Positions 56,702-64,000 of a DNA stretch of 64,000 nt are shown here, piece after piece. Below the pieces are notes generated by a model that did no database searches, had not been told where the DNA came from, and was given only the letters and a program-made list of their open reading frames with translations. This stretch comes from Candidatus Omnitrophota bacterium (GTDB lineage: Bacteria > Hinthialibacterota > Hinthialibacteria > Hinthialibacterales > JAKPRU01): positions 72,850 through 136,849 of the forward strand of contig JAKQSI010000093.1 of the NCBI GenBank assembly GCA_029570205.1. The letters are read 5' to 3'. The position numbers and the translations under genes were made by a program. Each line of letters begins with the position of its first letter. Within the stretch, counting starts at the first letter, position 1.

Positions 56702-57823
56702 ATGGATCGAACCAAACGTGTTTCCCCAAAGAGATCGACGGTCCGTCTTCCGGAAATGACTTCCCGTGAGCGGATCATCGCCGCGATGAATTTTGAGCCG
56801 GTGGACCATGTTCCGGTTTACGATCTTCTTCGCAACGATGCCGTCATCCGTTTCTATGCGGGCGAACGCCCGACAGTGAAAGACGGATTTCGAATCGCCT
56901 GCAAAGCCTCCGCTGCCTGCCTGGACGCAACACGAAATCTGGAAGGACCGAAGGCAAACGGACGTTCCGAAGTGAAAGGCGGAATCTGGAAAGGCCTGGT
57001 GATGCGCCGGGAACGCTGGACCGAGTGGGTGGAGTATCATCCGGTTCGGCAGATGCCGGATGCCGTCGAGTGGGTGAAGCGTTATACCAGTTACTGCGAG
57101 CGCCGGCAGCCGTCGAAAACATACATCCATGAATACCGCGCCCGATATCGCCGCTATGAACGACTTGCGCCGGGATTGGTTGTACTGCATGATCCCAGCA
57201 GTCCGGGATTCGATCCGGCCTATCACAATGTCGGCTGGGAGCATTTTTCCGTCTTGATTCACGAAAAGCCCGATTTGATTTCGACTTGGCTGGAGGCGCT
57301 CTGTGAAAAAGAACTGCGACGCATTCAGGCTATTGCAGACCCGGACCTTTCCCCGGCCGTGCTGACTTTTTCCGATATTGCCTGCAAGTCGGGCCTGATG
57401 TTCAGCCCGGAACTTCTTCGTCGAGAATTCATTCCCCGGCTGGCGCGGATTCAGAGGGCCTGGAAAAGCCATGGTGTCCGATGCCTCTTTCACTCGGACG
57501 GCGATCTGAGCGAGATTCTGGACGACCTGGTCGCTGCGGGAATTGACGGTGTGAATCCGCTTGAGTTGTGTGCGAATTACGATATCTATAAGGTGAAGCA
57601 AAAATACGGCAAACGGATTTTTCTCGCGGGTGGAGTGGATGTCAGCAATCTGCTGGTATTCGGTACCGAGGAGGAGGTCCGGCAAGAGGTGGAGAAGGTC
57701 ATTCGGATTTGCGGGCGGGGTGGCGGGCTATGGATCGGCTCGACTACGGAACTCGGCAACCGTGTGCCCCTGGCGAATTTCCAAGCCCTGGTTGAGACCG
57801 CGAGAAGCATCACGCCATGCTGA
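56702..57823 (+). CDS. Uroporphyrinogen decarboxylase (URO-D) family methyltransferase-like protein
   Basis: The ATG at 56702 (373 residues) has a weak GGACAGG upstream; an in-frame ATG at 56756 starting M-T-S-R-E-R-I-I-A-A-M matches typical family N-termini. Further landmarks are F-S-D-I-A-C-K-S-G-L, R-C-L-F-H-S-D-G-D-L, G-V-N-P-L-E and F-L-A-G-G-V-D. Relatives include MtaA/CmuA-type methylcobamide methyltransferases and uncharacterised UROD-like proteins of uncultured bacteria. It is not a canonical HemE. Divergent from xylA. Confidence 0.75.
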   Translation: MDRTKRVSPKRSTVRLPEMTSRERIIAAMNFEPVDHVPVYDLLRNDAVIRFYAGERPTVKDGFRIACKASAACLDATRNLEGPKANGRSEVKGGIWKGLVMRRERWTEWVEYHPVRQMPDAVEWVKRYTSYCERRQPSKTYIHEYRARYRRYERLAPGLVVLHDPSSPGFDPAYHNVGWEHFSVLIHEKPDLISTWLEALCEKELRRIQAIADPDLSPAVLTFSDIACKSGLMFSPELLRREFIPRLARIQRAWKSHGVRCLFHSDGDLSEILDDLVAAGIDGVNPLELCANYDIYKVKQKYGKRIFLAGGVDVSNLLVFGTEEEVRQEVEKVIRICGRGGGLWIGSTTELGNRVPLANFQALVETARSITPC

Positions 57824-58177
57824 CAGGAAGCAAGAAATACATGCTTTGTAGCAGCCGGAGAATACGGACGTCTTTCCCGGTGGTTTTCATCGGAATCGGT
57901 TAATTCCCTCTTTTGGCGGAGACCCGGATCGATTCTTCGGCGTACCCCGGTCCCTGATTCGGCGCATCGGGATTCAACACGGCCGCGCAGGATGAAAACG
58001 GAAATACGTTTATCATAACGGAAGGCGCAACGGTGAGAGTTATCGATTTGCCCGTGTTTTTCGATGATGTCACAATCGCGACGGGGACAGTTGTGACCGA
58101 TTGGTCATTGCATTGACGGAGGCAGCGGAAGGGTGTTAGGTTCCTTGTTAAAAAGCATGATGCGGGAAGGAAAGGCG
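57824..58177. other. Intergenic region upstream of trpD
   Basis: About 350 bases. A minus-strand reading frame at 57900-58211 (up to 103 codons) contains C-A-A-V-L-N-P-D-A-P-N-Q-G and could be a small lipoprotein remnant, but has no ribosome site and overlaps the trpD start, so no gene is called. Confidence 0.35.
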
Positions 58178-59206
58178 ATGGACGTCCCCTCGATACTGAA
58201 CAAGCTTGCACAAAAAGTGGATTTGTCGGCCGCAGAGACCTCCGAGTTGATGTCGGCCATGATGTCGGGCCAGTTGGACACCATGCAGACCGCGGCGGTG
58301 CTGATGGGGTTGCGCTGCAAGGGGGAAACGGCGGAGGAGATCACCGGCGCGGCACGGGCCATGCGTGAGAAAGCGGTGCAGATCCGCAGCCGTCACGAAA
58401 GCATTGTAGACACCTGCGGCACGGGTGGAGACCACAGCGGAACATTCAACATCTCGACAGTGAGCGCGTTTGTTGTTGCCGCCTGCGGTGTGGTAGTTGC
58501 CAAGCACTGCAATCGGTCCGCCAGCAGCCGCTGCGGCAGCGCCGACCTGCTCGATGGGCTGGGGCTGAACCTGGAAGCCACACCGGAACAGGTGACAGAG
58601 TGCCTTGAGGAAACCGGCTTCACGGTTCTGTTCGCGCGGTCGATGCACCCCGCCATGCGGTATGTCGCTCCGGTCAGGTCGGCGCTCGGTATTCGCACGA
58701 TATTCAATTTCCTCGGCCCCCTGACCAACCCGGCGGGTGCGACACATCAGCTGGTCGGGATCAGCGACAAGAAATATCTGAGTCTTTATGCGCAAGTGTT
58801 TGCCGAGTTGGGCGCCAGGCGGTGCCTGGTTGTGCATGGGCTGGACGGGCTGGATGAACTGACCTTATCGGCAGATTCCCAGGCGGTTCTGTGGGATGGC
58901 TCCGAGCTGAAAGACCTGACCATCAGCCCCGAGGATGGCGGGGTTTCACGCTGTTCCCGAACGGAACTTCTGGGAGGCGACCGCGAGGTGAATGCCGCCA
59001 TCGCGAAATCGATCCTGCAAAATCACGACACCGGACCGAAACGGGATGCGGTATTATTGAACGCCGGGGCCGTTCTCTGGACCGCGGAAGCCGCACCGGA
59101 TCTCCGGAGCGGCGTTCGCCAGGCGGAGGAAAGTCTTCTGTCCGGGAAGGCTTGGGAGAAAGTAGAGGAAGTGCGGGCGATTCTGGGAAAATCCGGTTCA
59201 TCGTGA
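58178..59206 (+). CDS. trpD: Anthranilate phosphoribosyltransferase
   Basis: The ATG at 58178 follows AAGGAAAGG and gives 342 residues, the normal length. Diagnostic blocks are D-T-C-G-T-G-G-D, N-I-S-T-V-S-A-F-V, K-H-C-N-R-S-A-S-S-R-C-G-S-A-D, and N-F-L-G-P-L-T-N-P. The usual K-H-G-N-R-S has Cys for Gly here. It attaches phosphoribose to anthranilate in tryptophan synthesis. No other trp gene is in the window. Confidence 0.95.
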   Translation: MDVPSILNKLAQKVDLSAAETSELMSAMMSGQLDTMQTAAVLMGLRCKGETAEEITGAARAMREKAVQIRSRHESIVDTCGTGGDHSGTFNISTVSAFVVAACGVVVAKHCNRSASSRCGSADLLDGLGLNLEATPEQVTECLEETGFTVLFARSMHPAMRYVAPVRSALGIRTIFNFLGPLTNPAGATHQLVGISDKKYLSLYAQVFAELGARRCLVVHGLDGLDELTLSADSQAVLWDGSELKDLTISPEDGGVSRCSRTELLGGDREVNAAIAKSILQNHDTGPKRDAVLLNAGAVLWTAEAAPDLRSGVRQAEESLLSGKAWEKVEEVRAILGKSGSS

Positions 59207-59210
59207 TTGA

Positions 59211-59840
59211 TTGTTCCCAGTCGCTCTCAAGAGCATCGTGTCGCGAAATGCCCCCACCAATACACGGCCACGGGTTACTTCAGAGACGGGCCTGCTTCTG
59301 GCCGTTGCGATTCTCCTGGTTTGCGCGGGCGTCCCGTGGTGGCTGGAGAAAAGAATCCGGCGTGGGGTGAATGAGACACAGCGCCACTGCACGGTCATTC
59401 TTGACGCCCTCACGGCCTACTATGCGGATCACGGAGCTTTTCCTGTACCTGTTTCCTCATCTGCCGGTATGCATGAGGAAATCGAAAAAATCGGCTTTGC
59501 GGTTCCACTTGGCTTTACTGCTCTGACTTCTCCCGTGGCGTATATCCACGCAGCCCCAAAACCTCCATTCCGACGGTCTGACGATCCATTTGCCGGTTAC
59601 TGGGTTGCGACAGGGGTGATCCGGCAGGCGACGGTGTTGGCCGCGGTACTTTGTGCGGGACCGGCCGGACCGATTTTGCCCGAACTGGACACATCGGAAC
59701 CCACCTTCCGCGCCTTTTTCGCTGATGCCGACGGTAAAATCCGGCCCGTGCGTGAGATCTGGTATGACCTTTCAAATGGCTTGCTGAGTCCGGGGTGGAT
59801 TTATCGCGACAACCACGGGAATGCCTCTCTTTGCCCATGA
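59211..59840 (+). CDS. Degenerate pseudopilin-like membrane protein
   Basis: The frame starts at TTG (59211), 4 bases after the trpD stop; a GTG at 59238 is an alternative. The 209-residue product has one N-terminal membrane helix (L-L-L-A-V-A-I-L-L-V) followed by an amphipathic helix with L-D-A-L-T-A-Y-Y-A-D-H-G-A-F-P, the GspG-like 'helix then YYxDHGxFP' transition. The end Y-D-L-S-N-G-L-L-S-P-G mirrors Y-D-V-S-N-G-L of the pseudopilin at 14453. The canonical F-T-L-I-E cleavage motif is missing, though an E remains before the helix (T-S-E-T-G). It may be a non-processed pseudopilin or membrane relative. Confidence 0.6.
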   Translation: MFPVALKSIVSRNAPTNTRPRVTSETGLLLAVAILLVCAGVPWWLEKRIRRGVNETQRHCTVILDALTAYYADHGAFPVPVSSSAGMHEEIEKIGFAVPLGFTALTSPVAYIHAAPKPPFRRSDDPFAGYWVATGVIRQATVLAAVLCAGPAGPILPELDTSEPTFRAFFADADGKIRPVREIWYDLSNGLLSPGWIYRDNHGNASLCP

Positions 59841-59878
59841 TACTTCGTCAATTGCAGATTGCGGATTGTGGATTTGGG

Positions 59879-59907
59879 TTGATTGGGGAGTGAAGATCAG
59901 GTATAAA
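59879..59907 (+). promoter_or_regulatory. Promoter of tRNA-Ala
   Basis: TTGATT (59879-59884) and TATAAA (59902-59907) are separated by 17 bases, placing the start near 59914, about 12 bases before the mature tRNA. Confidence 0.6.
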
Positions 59908-59925
59908 ATACAATGAACGCATTTC

Positions 59926-59998
<73 letters not shown>

Positions 59999-60167
59999 TG
60001 GATCTAATTCCCACCAATCAAATAATTTATACATTTCCTGTCCGGTTTCTCATTCTGAAAATAATCCCGCTGTCGGCAATTTCCAGCGGAGTACAAGGCC
60101 GGAATTGTGAAGGAAGCGGAACAGAGTGTCGAAGTTGCTTAATTTGCCGATATTTGAGAACAACCAG

Positions 60168-60256
60168 CGGAGGGGGTGGGATTCGAACCCACGGCGCCCT
60201 TTTGGAGCGCACACGATTTCCAGTCGTGCACCTTCGGCCAACTCGGTCACCCCTCC
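60168..60256 (-). tRNA. tRNA-Ser(GGA)
   Basis: 89 nt with acceptor GGAGGGG/CCCCTCC, anticodon stem CACGA/TCGTG around C-T-G-G-A-A-A (GGA), a long variable arm and T-loop GGTTCGAATCC. Discriminator G; CCA not encoded. It is convergent with tRNA-Ala. Confidence 0.96.
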
Positions 60257-60400
60257 GAATCGCACGACTTGTCAAACATATCCTGATACTACCGGCGTAC
60301 CCCGCTTTCTGCCAAGACTGCCTTCCTACCGCCTGCGGCTTTTCCGGTTTATTCTTGGATTCGCTTGTGGCATTCGGCCCAACCCTCGGAGAACCATACG

Positions 60401-61180
60401 GTGAAAGAACTGCTCAGTGAGGCCATGGATATTGCACGGGAAGCCGGCCGGTTGATCCTGGAGTATCAGCAGTCCGGCTTTACCGTTGAGATCAAACCTG
60501 ACCAATCCCCGGTCACCATCGCGGATCGAAAAGCCGAGGAGCTCATTGTCAAACGCCTGAACCGCTCCTTCCCGGAGGATGCCGTTCTCGGAGAGGAACA
60601 CGGGCAACACGAAGGCCGATCGGGAAGAGAATGGGTGATTGACCCGATTGACGGAACCCGTTCCTTTGTGCATAGAGTTCCCCTGTTCGGAACCATGATC
60701 GCCCTGATGGAAGGGGGACACAGCATCCTCGGTGTTGTGTACATTCCGGTATTGGATGAAATGGTCGGCGCGGCAAAAGGAACCGGCTGCTTCTGGAACG
60801 GAAACCCGGCACGGGTGTCCACGGTCAACCGCCTGGACGAGGCCCTTGCCGTCACCTCCCAGATCCGAGGCATTTCACGCCTGGGTCTCCAGAGTCAATT
60901 CAACAAGTTCCTCATGCGGGTCGGCATGTTCCGAACTTGGGGAGACTGTTACGGGTATGTGCTGGTGGCGACCGGGCGCGCCGATATCTGCTTCGATACT
61001 GCTGCGCATGTCTGGGACATGGCTCCCGTTTGTCCCATTATCGAGGAAGCCGGCGGACGGTTCACGGCCCTGTCCGGCGAGGCGACCGTGTATGCCAACA
61101 ACGGCCTGGCCACGAACGGCATCCTGCACGCGGAAACCCTGCGGTATCTCTGCACGGGTGGCCGCCTCGAGACGGAATGA
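60401..61180 (+). CDS. Inositol-monophosphatase family protein, histidinol-phosphatase-like
   Basis: The GTG at 60401 follows GGAGA by 9 bases and gives 259 residues, the family length. Metal motifs are intact: G-E-E-H-G, D-P-I-D-G-T-R-S-F and W-D-M-A-P. R-T-W-G-D-C-Y-G-Y-V-L-V-A-T-G-R-A-D matches the HisN-type histidinol-phosphate phosphatases more than inositol monophosphatase. Substrate remains inferred; no his operon is in the window. Confidence 0.85.
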   Translation: MKELLSEAMDIAREAGRLILEYQQSGFTVEIKPDQSPVTIADRKAEELIVKRLNRSFPEDAVLGEEHGQHEGRSGREWVIDPIDGTRSFVHRVPLFGTMIALMEGGHSILGVVYIPVLDEMVGAAKGTGCFWNGNPARVSTVNRLDEALAVTSQIRGISRLGLQSQFNKFLMRVGMFRTWGDCYGYVLVATGRADICFDTAAHVWDMAPVCPIIEEAGGRFTALSGEATVYANNGLATNGILHAETLRYLCTGGRLETE

Positions 61181-61226
61181 CCGGATGACAGGATAGATCG
61201 CGATCGGTCGGGTCAGGAATCGAAAA

Positions 61227-63203
61227 ATGAGACTGCTCAAACTTCCCGGTCTGGTTTCCCCTCACCAGGACGGCAATTTAAAGGCCTTCGACACCATATC
61301 GCCCGGACTGGCTTCCCGAATCGTTGCAGCGCAACATTATCCCCATATCGGACTGGCCGTTACGGATAACGGCGCTTGCGGCGCATTCTCCATCGTCGAT
61401 AACCTGAATTACTGGGTGAATCGTCCGGGACTCTACCTACAAGAACAACAAACTTTCATCGATGAACTGATGTCTGCCAATCTTCTGTTCACACGGGATT
61501 TGTTCATTCTCGCGGGATTCGGGTTGGGGGCACATTGGACTGCATTGGTCCCGATTCTGAATGGAAACCCCAAGTCCACCGGCATTGTCGTAATCGAACC
61601 GGAATCAGCCTGGCTGTTTGCCGCTGCCTCTGCCCATGATTTGAGCGATTTCATTCTCAACTCGAATACCTACTGGGTGGTCGGCGAGGATTGGCGGGAT
61701 CAACTGGCCTCTTTGTGCGAAAAAGAGTTCCTTCATGGGTGCGAGAGATATCTCGTCATCCCGGGGCATCCCTGTTATGCCCCGTTCCATCAGCAGGATT
61801 GCGAAGAGATTGATCGCGCCGTAAGGGAAATCTTCTTTGTCAAACAAGTCTCCTTCGGTATGGAGGTGCGCGATTTTGTGGTCAAGCGCCGGAACTTCCG
61901 GCCCCAGGGTCCCCGGCGTATCTGGGCGCTCTCGGACCGACGGTCAACTTACCGTGTTCTATACCAGGTTGCCGAGCCGTTTCTCGAAGCCTTCGAGCGT
62001 ATCGGTCTCGAGGTCTGTCGCGGCATCCGTGAGGAAACACGCTACTATCCCCTGCTGCTTTCGCTCCGCCAGTTCATTGACAGCGATGCGGATTCTTTCT
62101 TCTCGATCAACACTCCGTTCGATGAGGTGATGGGCTATCCGTTCTCCTCCTACATCCGGGCAATCAAGATCGTTTGGTATGTGGATCACCCTTACTTTGT
62201 GTCCGACTTTGTGCGGAAACCCTGGGACAACCCGGAGGCCGATCTTGTTGCCGAACGCCTCCGGGATCACCACCTGTTCCTGTATGATGCGGGCGATCGA
62301 TTTTTCTTTCTGAAACAGGGCATCACTCCCGCCGGCTATCTCCCGCACTCCGGTATTTTTTTAGACACCGACATCCCGGAAAATCCCGAATTTTCCTGCG
62401 ATGTCTCGTTTGTCGGATCGCTGCATTGTCTGACGGAATTCCTCGGCGGCATGGGCCAGCCGGAGGCAAACGCCATCATGGAATATGTCTATTCCATGGG
62501 ATACATCGTTTTTAATGAGGGATTGATTCCTCCCGAATTTGATGGTCTGCTGAGTCGAAACCCGCCCCCCGGGGATATTCTGAAACTCGAACAGAACGGC
62601 GCAATTACACGATTCAGGATTCAACAACTGGTCTATCTGGACGCCGATAACCGTTTCCGTCTCGCCTGTGTTAAGGCGCTGGCTCCGTTTGATTTCCGAC
62701 TCATCGGCAACACCTACTGGCTGGAACAGCTGGGCGACCACCCCGCACACGCGGCCTGGCGCACTCGGGTCAGCTTCGAGCAACTGCCCAGTGTTTACAA
62801 ATCCTCGAAAATCAATGTGAATATCAACAGCCACCAGATCAAAACCGCCCACAGCAACCGAACCTTCAACACCATTTCGATGGGACGAATGACACTTTCG
62901 AATTATTTCGAGGGCATGGAACACATCTTTCCGCGAGGTGTCGGGATTGATTATTTCTCAACCCCGGACCAACTGCGGCAAAAAGTGGAGTATTATCTGG
63001 ACCACCCGCAGGAGCGGGAGGAATGCGCGCGACGGGGACGGGAGGCTGTTCTGGCCGAACACAAACCGGAAGATCGCGCCCGAATGCTGGTCGATGTCGT
63101 TACAGAACGCATTCTCCATGGGGAATCCATTTACCGGAGCTTCCATGACTGGAATCCGCCGGAACATAAACGGATCCAACCGCCACCCGAAGGACTGGAG
63201 TAG
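61227..63203 (+). CDS. MAF-like/CgeB-like glycosyltransferase fusion (658 aa)
   Basis: AGGAATCG lies before the ATG. Residues about 50-200 resemble the motility-accessory-factor (MAF/DUF115) N-terminal region: L-F-I-L-A-G-F-G-L-G, I-V-V-I-E-P-E-S-A-W-L-F, D-L-S-D-F-I. The later part (about 220-640) resembles CgeB/spore-maturation-type GT-B glycosyltransferases: I-W-Y-V-D-H-P-Y, D-V-S-F-V-G-S-L, I-N-V-N-I-N-S-H-Q, then F-N-T-I-S-M-G-R and a final D-P-E-x-like D-H-P-Q-E-R-E-E-C-A-R-R-G. MAF proteins glycosylate flagellin, which would fit this motile cell, but the link is inferred. Confidence 0.7.
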   Translation: MRLLKLPGLVSPHQDGNLKAFDTISPGLASRIVAAQHYPHIGLAVTDNGACGAFSIVDNLNYWVNRPGLYLQEQQTFIDELMSANLLFTRDLFILAGFGLGAHWTALVPILNGNPKSTGIVVIEPESAWLFAAASAHDLSDFILNSNTYWVVGEDWRDQLASLCEKEFLHGCERYLVIPGHPCYAPFHQQDCEEIDRAVREIFFVKQVSFGMEVRDFVVKRRNFRPQGPRRIWALSDRRSTYRVLYQVAEPFLEAFERIGLEVCRGIREETRYYPLLLSLRQFIDSDADSFFSINTPFDEVMGYPFSSYIRAIKIVWYVDHPYFVSDFVRKPWDNPEADLVAERLRDHHLFLYDAGDRFFFLKQGITPAGYLPHSGIFLDTDIPENPEFSCDVSFVGSLHCLTEFLGGMGQPEANAIMEYVYSMGYIVFNEGLIPPEFDGLLSRNPPPGDILKLEQNGAITRFRIQQLVYLDADNRFRLACVKALAPFDFRLIGNTYWLEQLGDHPAHAAWRTRVSFEQLPSVYKSSKINVNINSHQIKTAHSNRTFNTISMGRMTLSNYFEGMEHIFPRGVGIDYFSTPDQLRQKVEYYLDHPQEREECARRGREAVLAEHKPEDRARMLVDVVTERILHGESIYRSFHDWNPPEHKRIQPPPEGLE

Positions 63204-63297
63204 CCTGTCTACCGGACACTTCTATTGCTCTCCTGCCTGCGTTACCATCCGTGCAATCTCATTCGAAACCGCAGATCGTGTGTTCAGGAGATGCGCC

Positions 63298-63681
63298 ATG
63301 CAGCGCCCTTTGAAGTATTACCTCTACCGACTTTTTGTGCTGTTTGAACGAGCCATCAAGGCTCCGATTTTTGACTGCCGCATGTGCGGACAGTGCATTG
63401 TCCGCACAACCGCATTCACCTGCCCCATGCGATGTCCCAAGATGCTTCGCAACGGGCCATGTGGCGGGGCTATGAACGGACGGTGCGAAACCGATCCCAA
63501 CATGCCCTGTGTCTGGGTCTTAATCCATCGCCGGGCGAAATGGCTGGGGACTTTGCACAAAATGGAAACCATTCAACCTTCTATTGACTGGTCCCTTTTC
63601 GATACGGCTTCCTGGATCAACCTGGTGACCGGAAAGATCGACATTTACGGCCACCCGATTCGCCAGGAAGAGAAACCATGA
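63298..63681 (+). CDS. Methylenetetrahydrofolate reductase C-terminal domain protein (MetV-like)
   Basis: AGGAG 7 bases before the ATG at 63298 sets the start, giving 127 residues. The core is the MTHFR C-terminal Cys-rich domain: C-R-M-C-G-Q-C, T-C-P-M-R-C-P-K, N-G-P-C-G-G and G-R-C-E-T-D, eight Cys in all. In acetogens the analogous MetV is a Zn or Fe-S partner of MetF. No MetF is visible here. MTHFR links one-carbon metabolism; glyA at 15.1 kb is another folate enzyme in the window. Confidence 0.8.
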   Translation: MQRPLKYYLYRLFVLFERAIKAPIFDCRMCGQCIVRTTAFTCPMRCPKMLRNGPCGGAMNGRCETDPNMPCVWVLIHRRAKWLGTLHKMETIQPSIDWSLFDTASWINLVTGKIDIYGHPIRQEEKP

Positions 63682-63784
63682 AACGGTTCGTTTCCGCAAA
63701 TAAGGGCAGGGACCTCTCCTCCAAAGAAAGCTCGGTGATGACCGTCGAGATCCGGTCAACCCCCACCTGACCTCCCCCGATCTT

Positions 63785-64000
63785 TGTACAGACCGGGGAC
63801 ATGGGTAACACCTGTTCGGAGACATAGGTAACACATTTGTAGAGTATGTCCAGTTCACCAGGAGGTACTGGACATGCCGTGGCAAGAGGTGAATACCATG
63901 TCTCTGAGACGCGAGTTTGTGAGGTTGGCGAGTGTCCCGGGTGGGAACATCCGGGAGTTATGTCGGCGGTTTCGGATCAGTCCGAAGACGGCGTACAAGT
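63785..64000 (+). mobile_element. Left end of an IS481-type insertion sequence (truncated by the window)
   Basis: TGTACAGACCGGGGACATGG at 63785 has the look of an IS481-type terminal repeat. Two related copies of GACATGGGTAACAC / GACATAGGTAACAC follow near 63799 and 63822. A transposase start follows at 63874. The right end is outside the window. The 103 bases between the MetV stop and the element hold no gene. Confidence 0.7.
63874..64000 (+). CDS. Transposase/integrase N-terminus, IS481 family (partial)
   Basis: AGGAGG lies 8 bases before the ATG. The visible 42 codons read M-P-W-Q-E-V, then E-F-V-R-L-A and E-L-C-R-R-F-R-I-S-P-K-T-A-Y-K, the IS481-type helix-turn-helix start. The gene is open at the window edge; the catalytic DDE domain is outside. 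Confidence 0.8.
   Translation, partial: MPWQEVNTMSLRREFVRLASVPGGNIRELCRRFRISPKTAYK

Noticed and set aside
56657-57685. A 342-codon minus-strand frame opposite the UROD-like gene
   Set aside because: The plus-strand protein has clear family motifs; this one does not.
57900-58211. Minus-strand frame that could encode a small lipoprotein fragment
   Set aside because: Overlaps the trpD start, lacks a ribosome site, and no family could be named.

Overview
The window is about 64 kb of a moderately GC-rich bacterial chromosome, densely coded on both strands. It looks diderm and motile. There is a secretin with its inner-membrane platform, N-methylated pseudopilins, TPR-bearing O-antigen ligase/polymerase-like proteins, MurJ, a complete chemotaxis gene set, flagellar-region small genes and one near-perfect sigma-28 promoter. 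The lineage cannot be fixed from this sequence. The pseudopilin style (AFTLIELL... followed by a C-terminal Y-D-x-S-N-G motif), the many sugar isomerase/epimerase TIM barrels, a UROD-like methyltransferase and the unlinked 23S-5S locus recall uncultured phyla such as Sumerlaeota or other PVC/FCB-adjacent groups. That is an inference.

Layout. 0.1-5.3 kb: four-gene type IV pilus/type II secretion platform operon (PilM/GspL, PilO/GspM, GspC/PilP, secretin). 5.3-6.3 kb: HD-GYP protein. 6.7-10.7 kb: four-gene minus-strand sugar-conversion operon (cupin isomerase, TIM-barrel isomerase, zinc dehydrogenase, second TIM-barrel epimerase). 11.2-17.2 kb: murJ, a secreted M30-like protein without its catalytic motif, a pseudopilin, glyA, tRNA-Phe and a cyclic-nucleotide-binding protein. 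17.5-21 kb: a 23S-5S rRNA operon with promoter, boxB/boxA-like leader, processing stem and terminator, but no 16S. 21.1-26.9 kb: signalling and motility accessory block: a decayed receiver-GGDEF pseudogene, a sigma-28-driven 59-aa gene, a YvyF-like zinc protein, a receiver-HD-GYP protein, a receiver fused to a putative HEPN domain, a membrane coiled-coil protein and a STAS protein. 26.9-33.1 kb: cheW-cheR-cheA-cheC-cheD-cheY-cheB on the minus strand. 33.4-43.4 kb: GalE-like epimerase, M24 peptidase, methyltransferase, GT39-type glycosyltransferase, two O-antigen-ligase/TPR proteins and aroQ, a probable surface-glycan region. 43.6-55.3 kb: GNAT, DUF1848, FAD-linked oxidase, an unknown 820-aa secreted protein, a Tat-exported isomerase-like protein, B-type succinate:quinone oxidoreductase (sdhCAB) and a cytidylate-kinase-like protein. 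55.5-64 kb: xylA-type isomerase, UROD-like protein, trpD, a degenerate pseudopilin, tRNA-Ala and tRNA-Ser, an IMPase/HisN-type phosphatase, a large MAF-like/CgeB-like glycosyltransferase, a MetV-like protein, and the left end of an IS481-type element cut by the window edge.

How the genes fit together. The chemotaxis operon, the sigma-28 microgene, the YvyF-like gene and the two-component proteins between them suggest a motility-control neighbourhood. Cyclic-di-GMP turnover is represented here by two HD-GYP proteins and one dead GGDEF remnant. The secretin platform at the left end and the pseudopilins at 14.5 and 59.2 kb could belong to one secretion or pilus machine whose ATPase, PilC/GspF and prepilin peptidase lie outside the window. 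The most unusual candidates are the receiver-HEPN fusion (24.1 kb), the sigma-28 microgene (21.6 kb), the unlinked 23S-5S locus, the catalytically dead M30-like protein beside a pseudopilin, and the MAF/CgeB-like glycosyltransferase.
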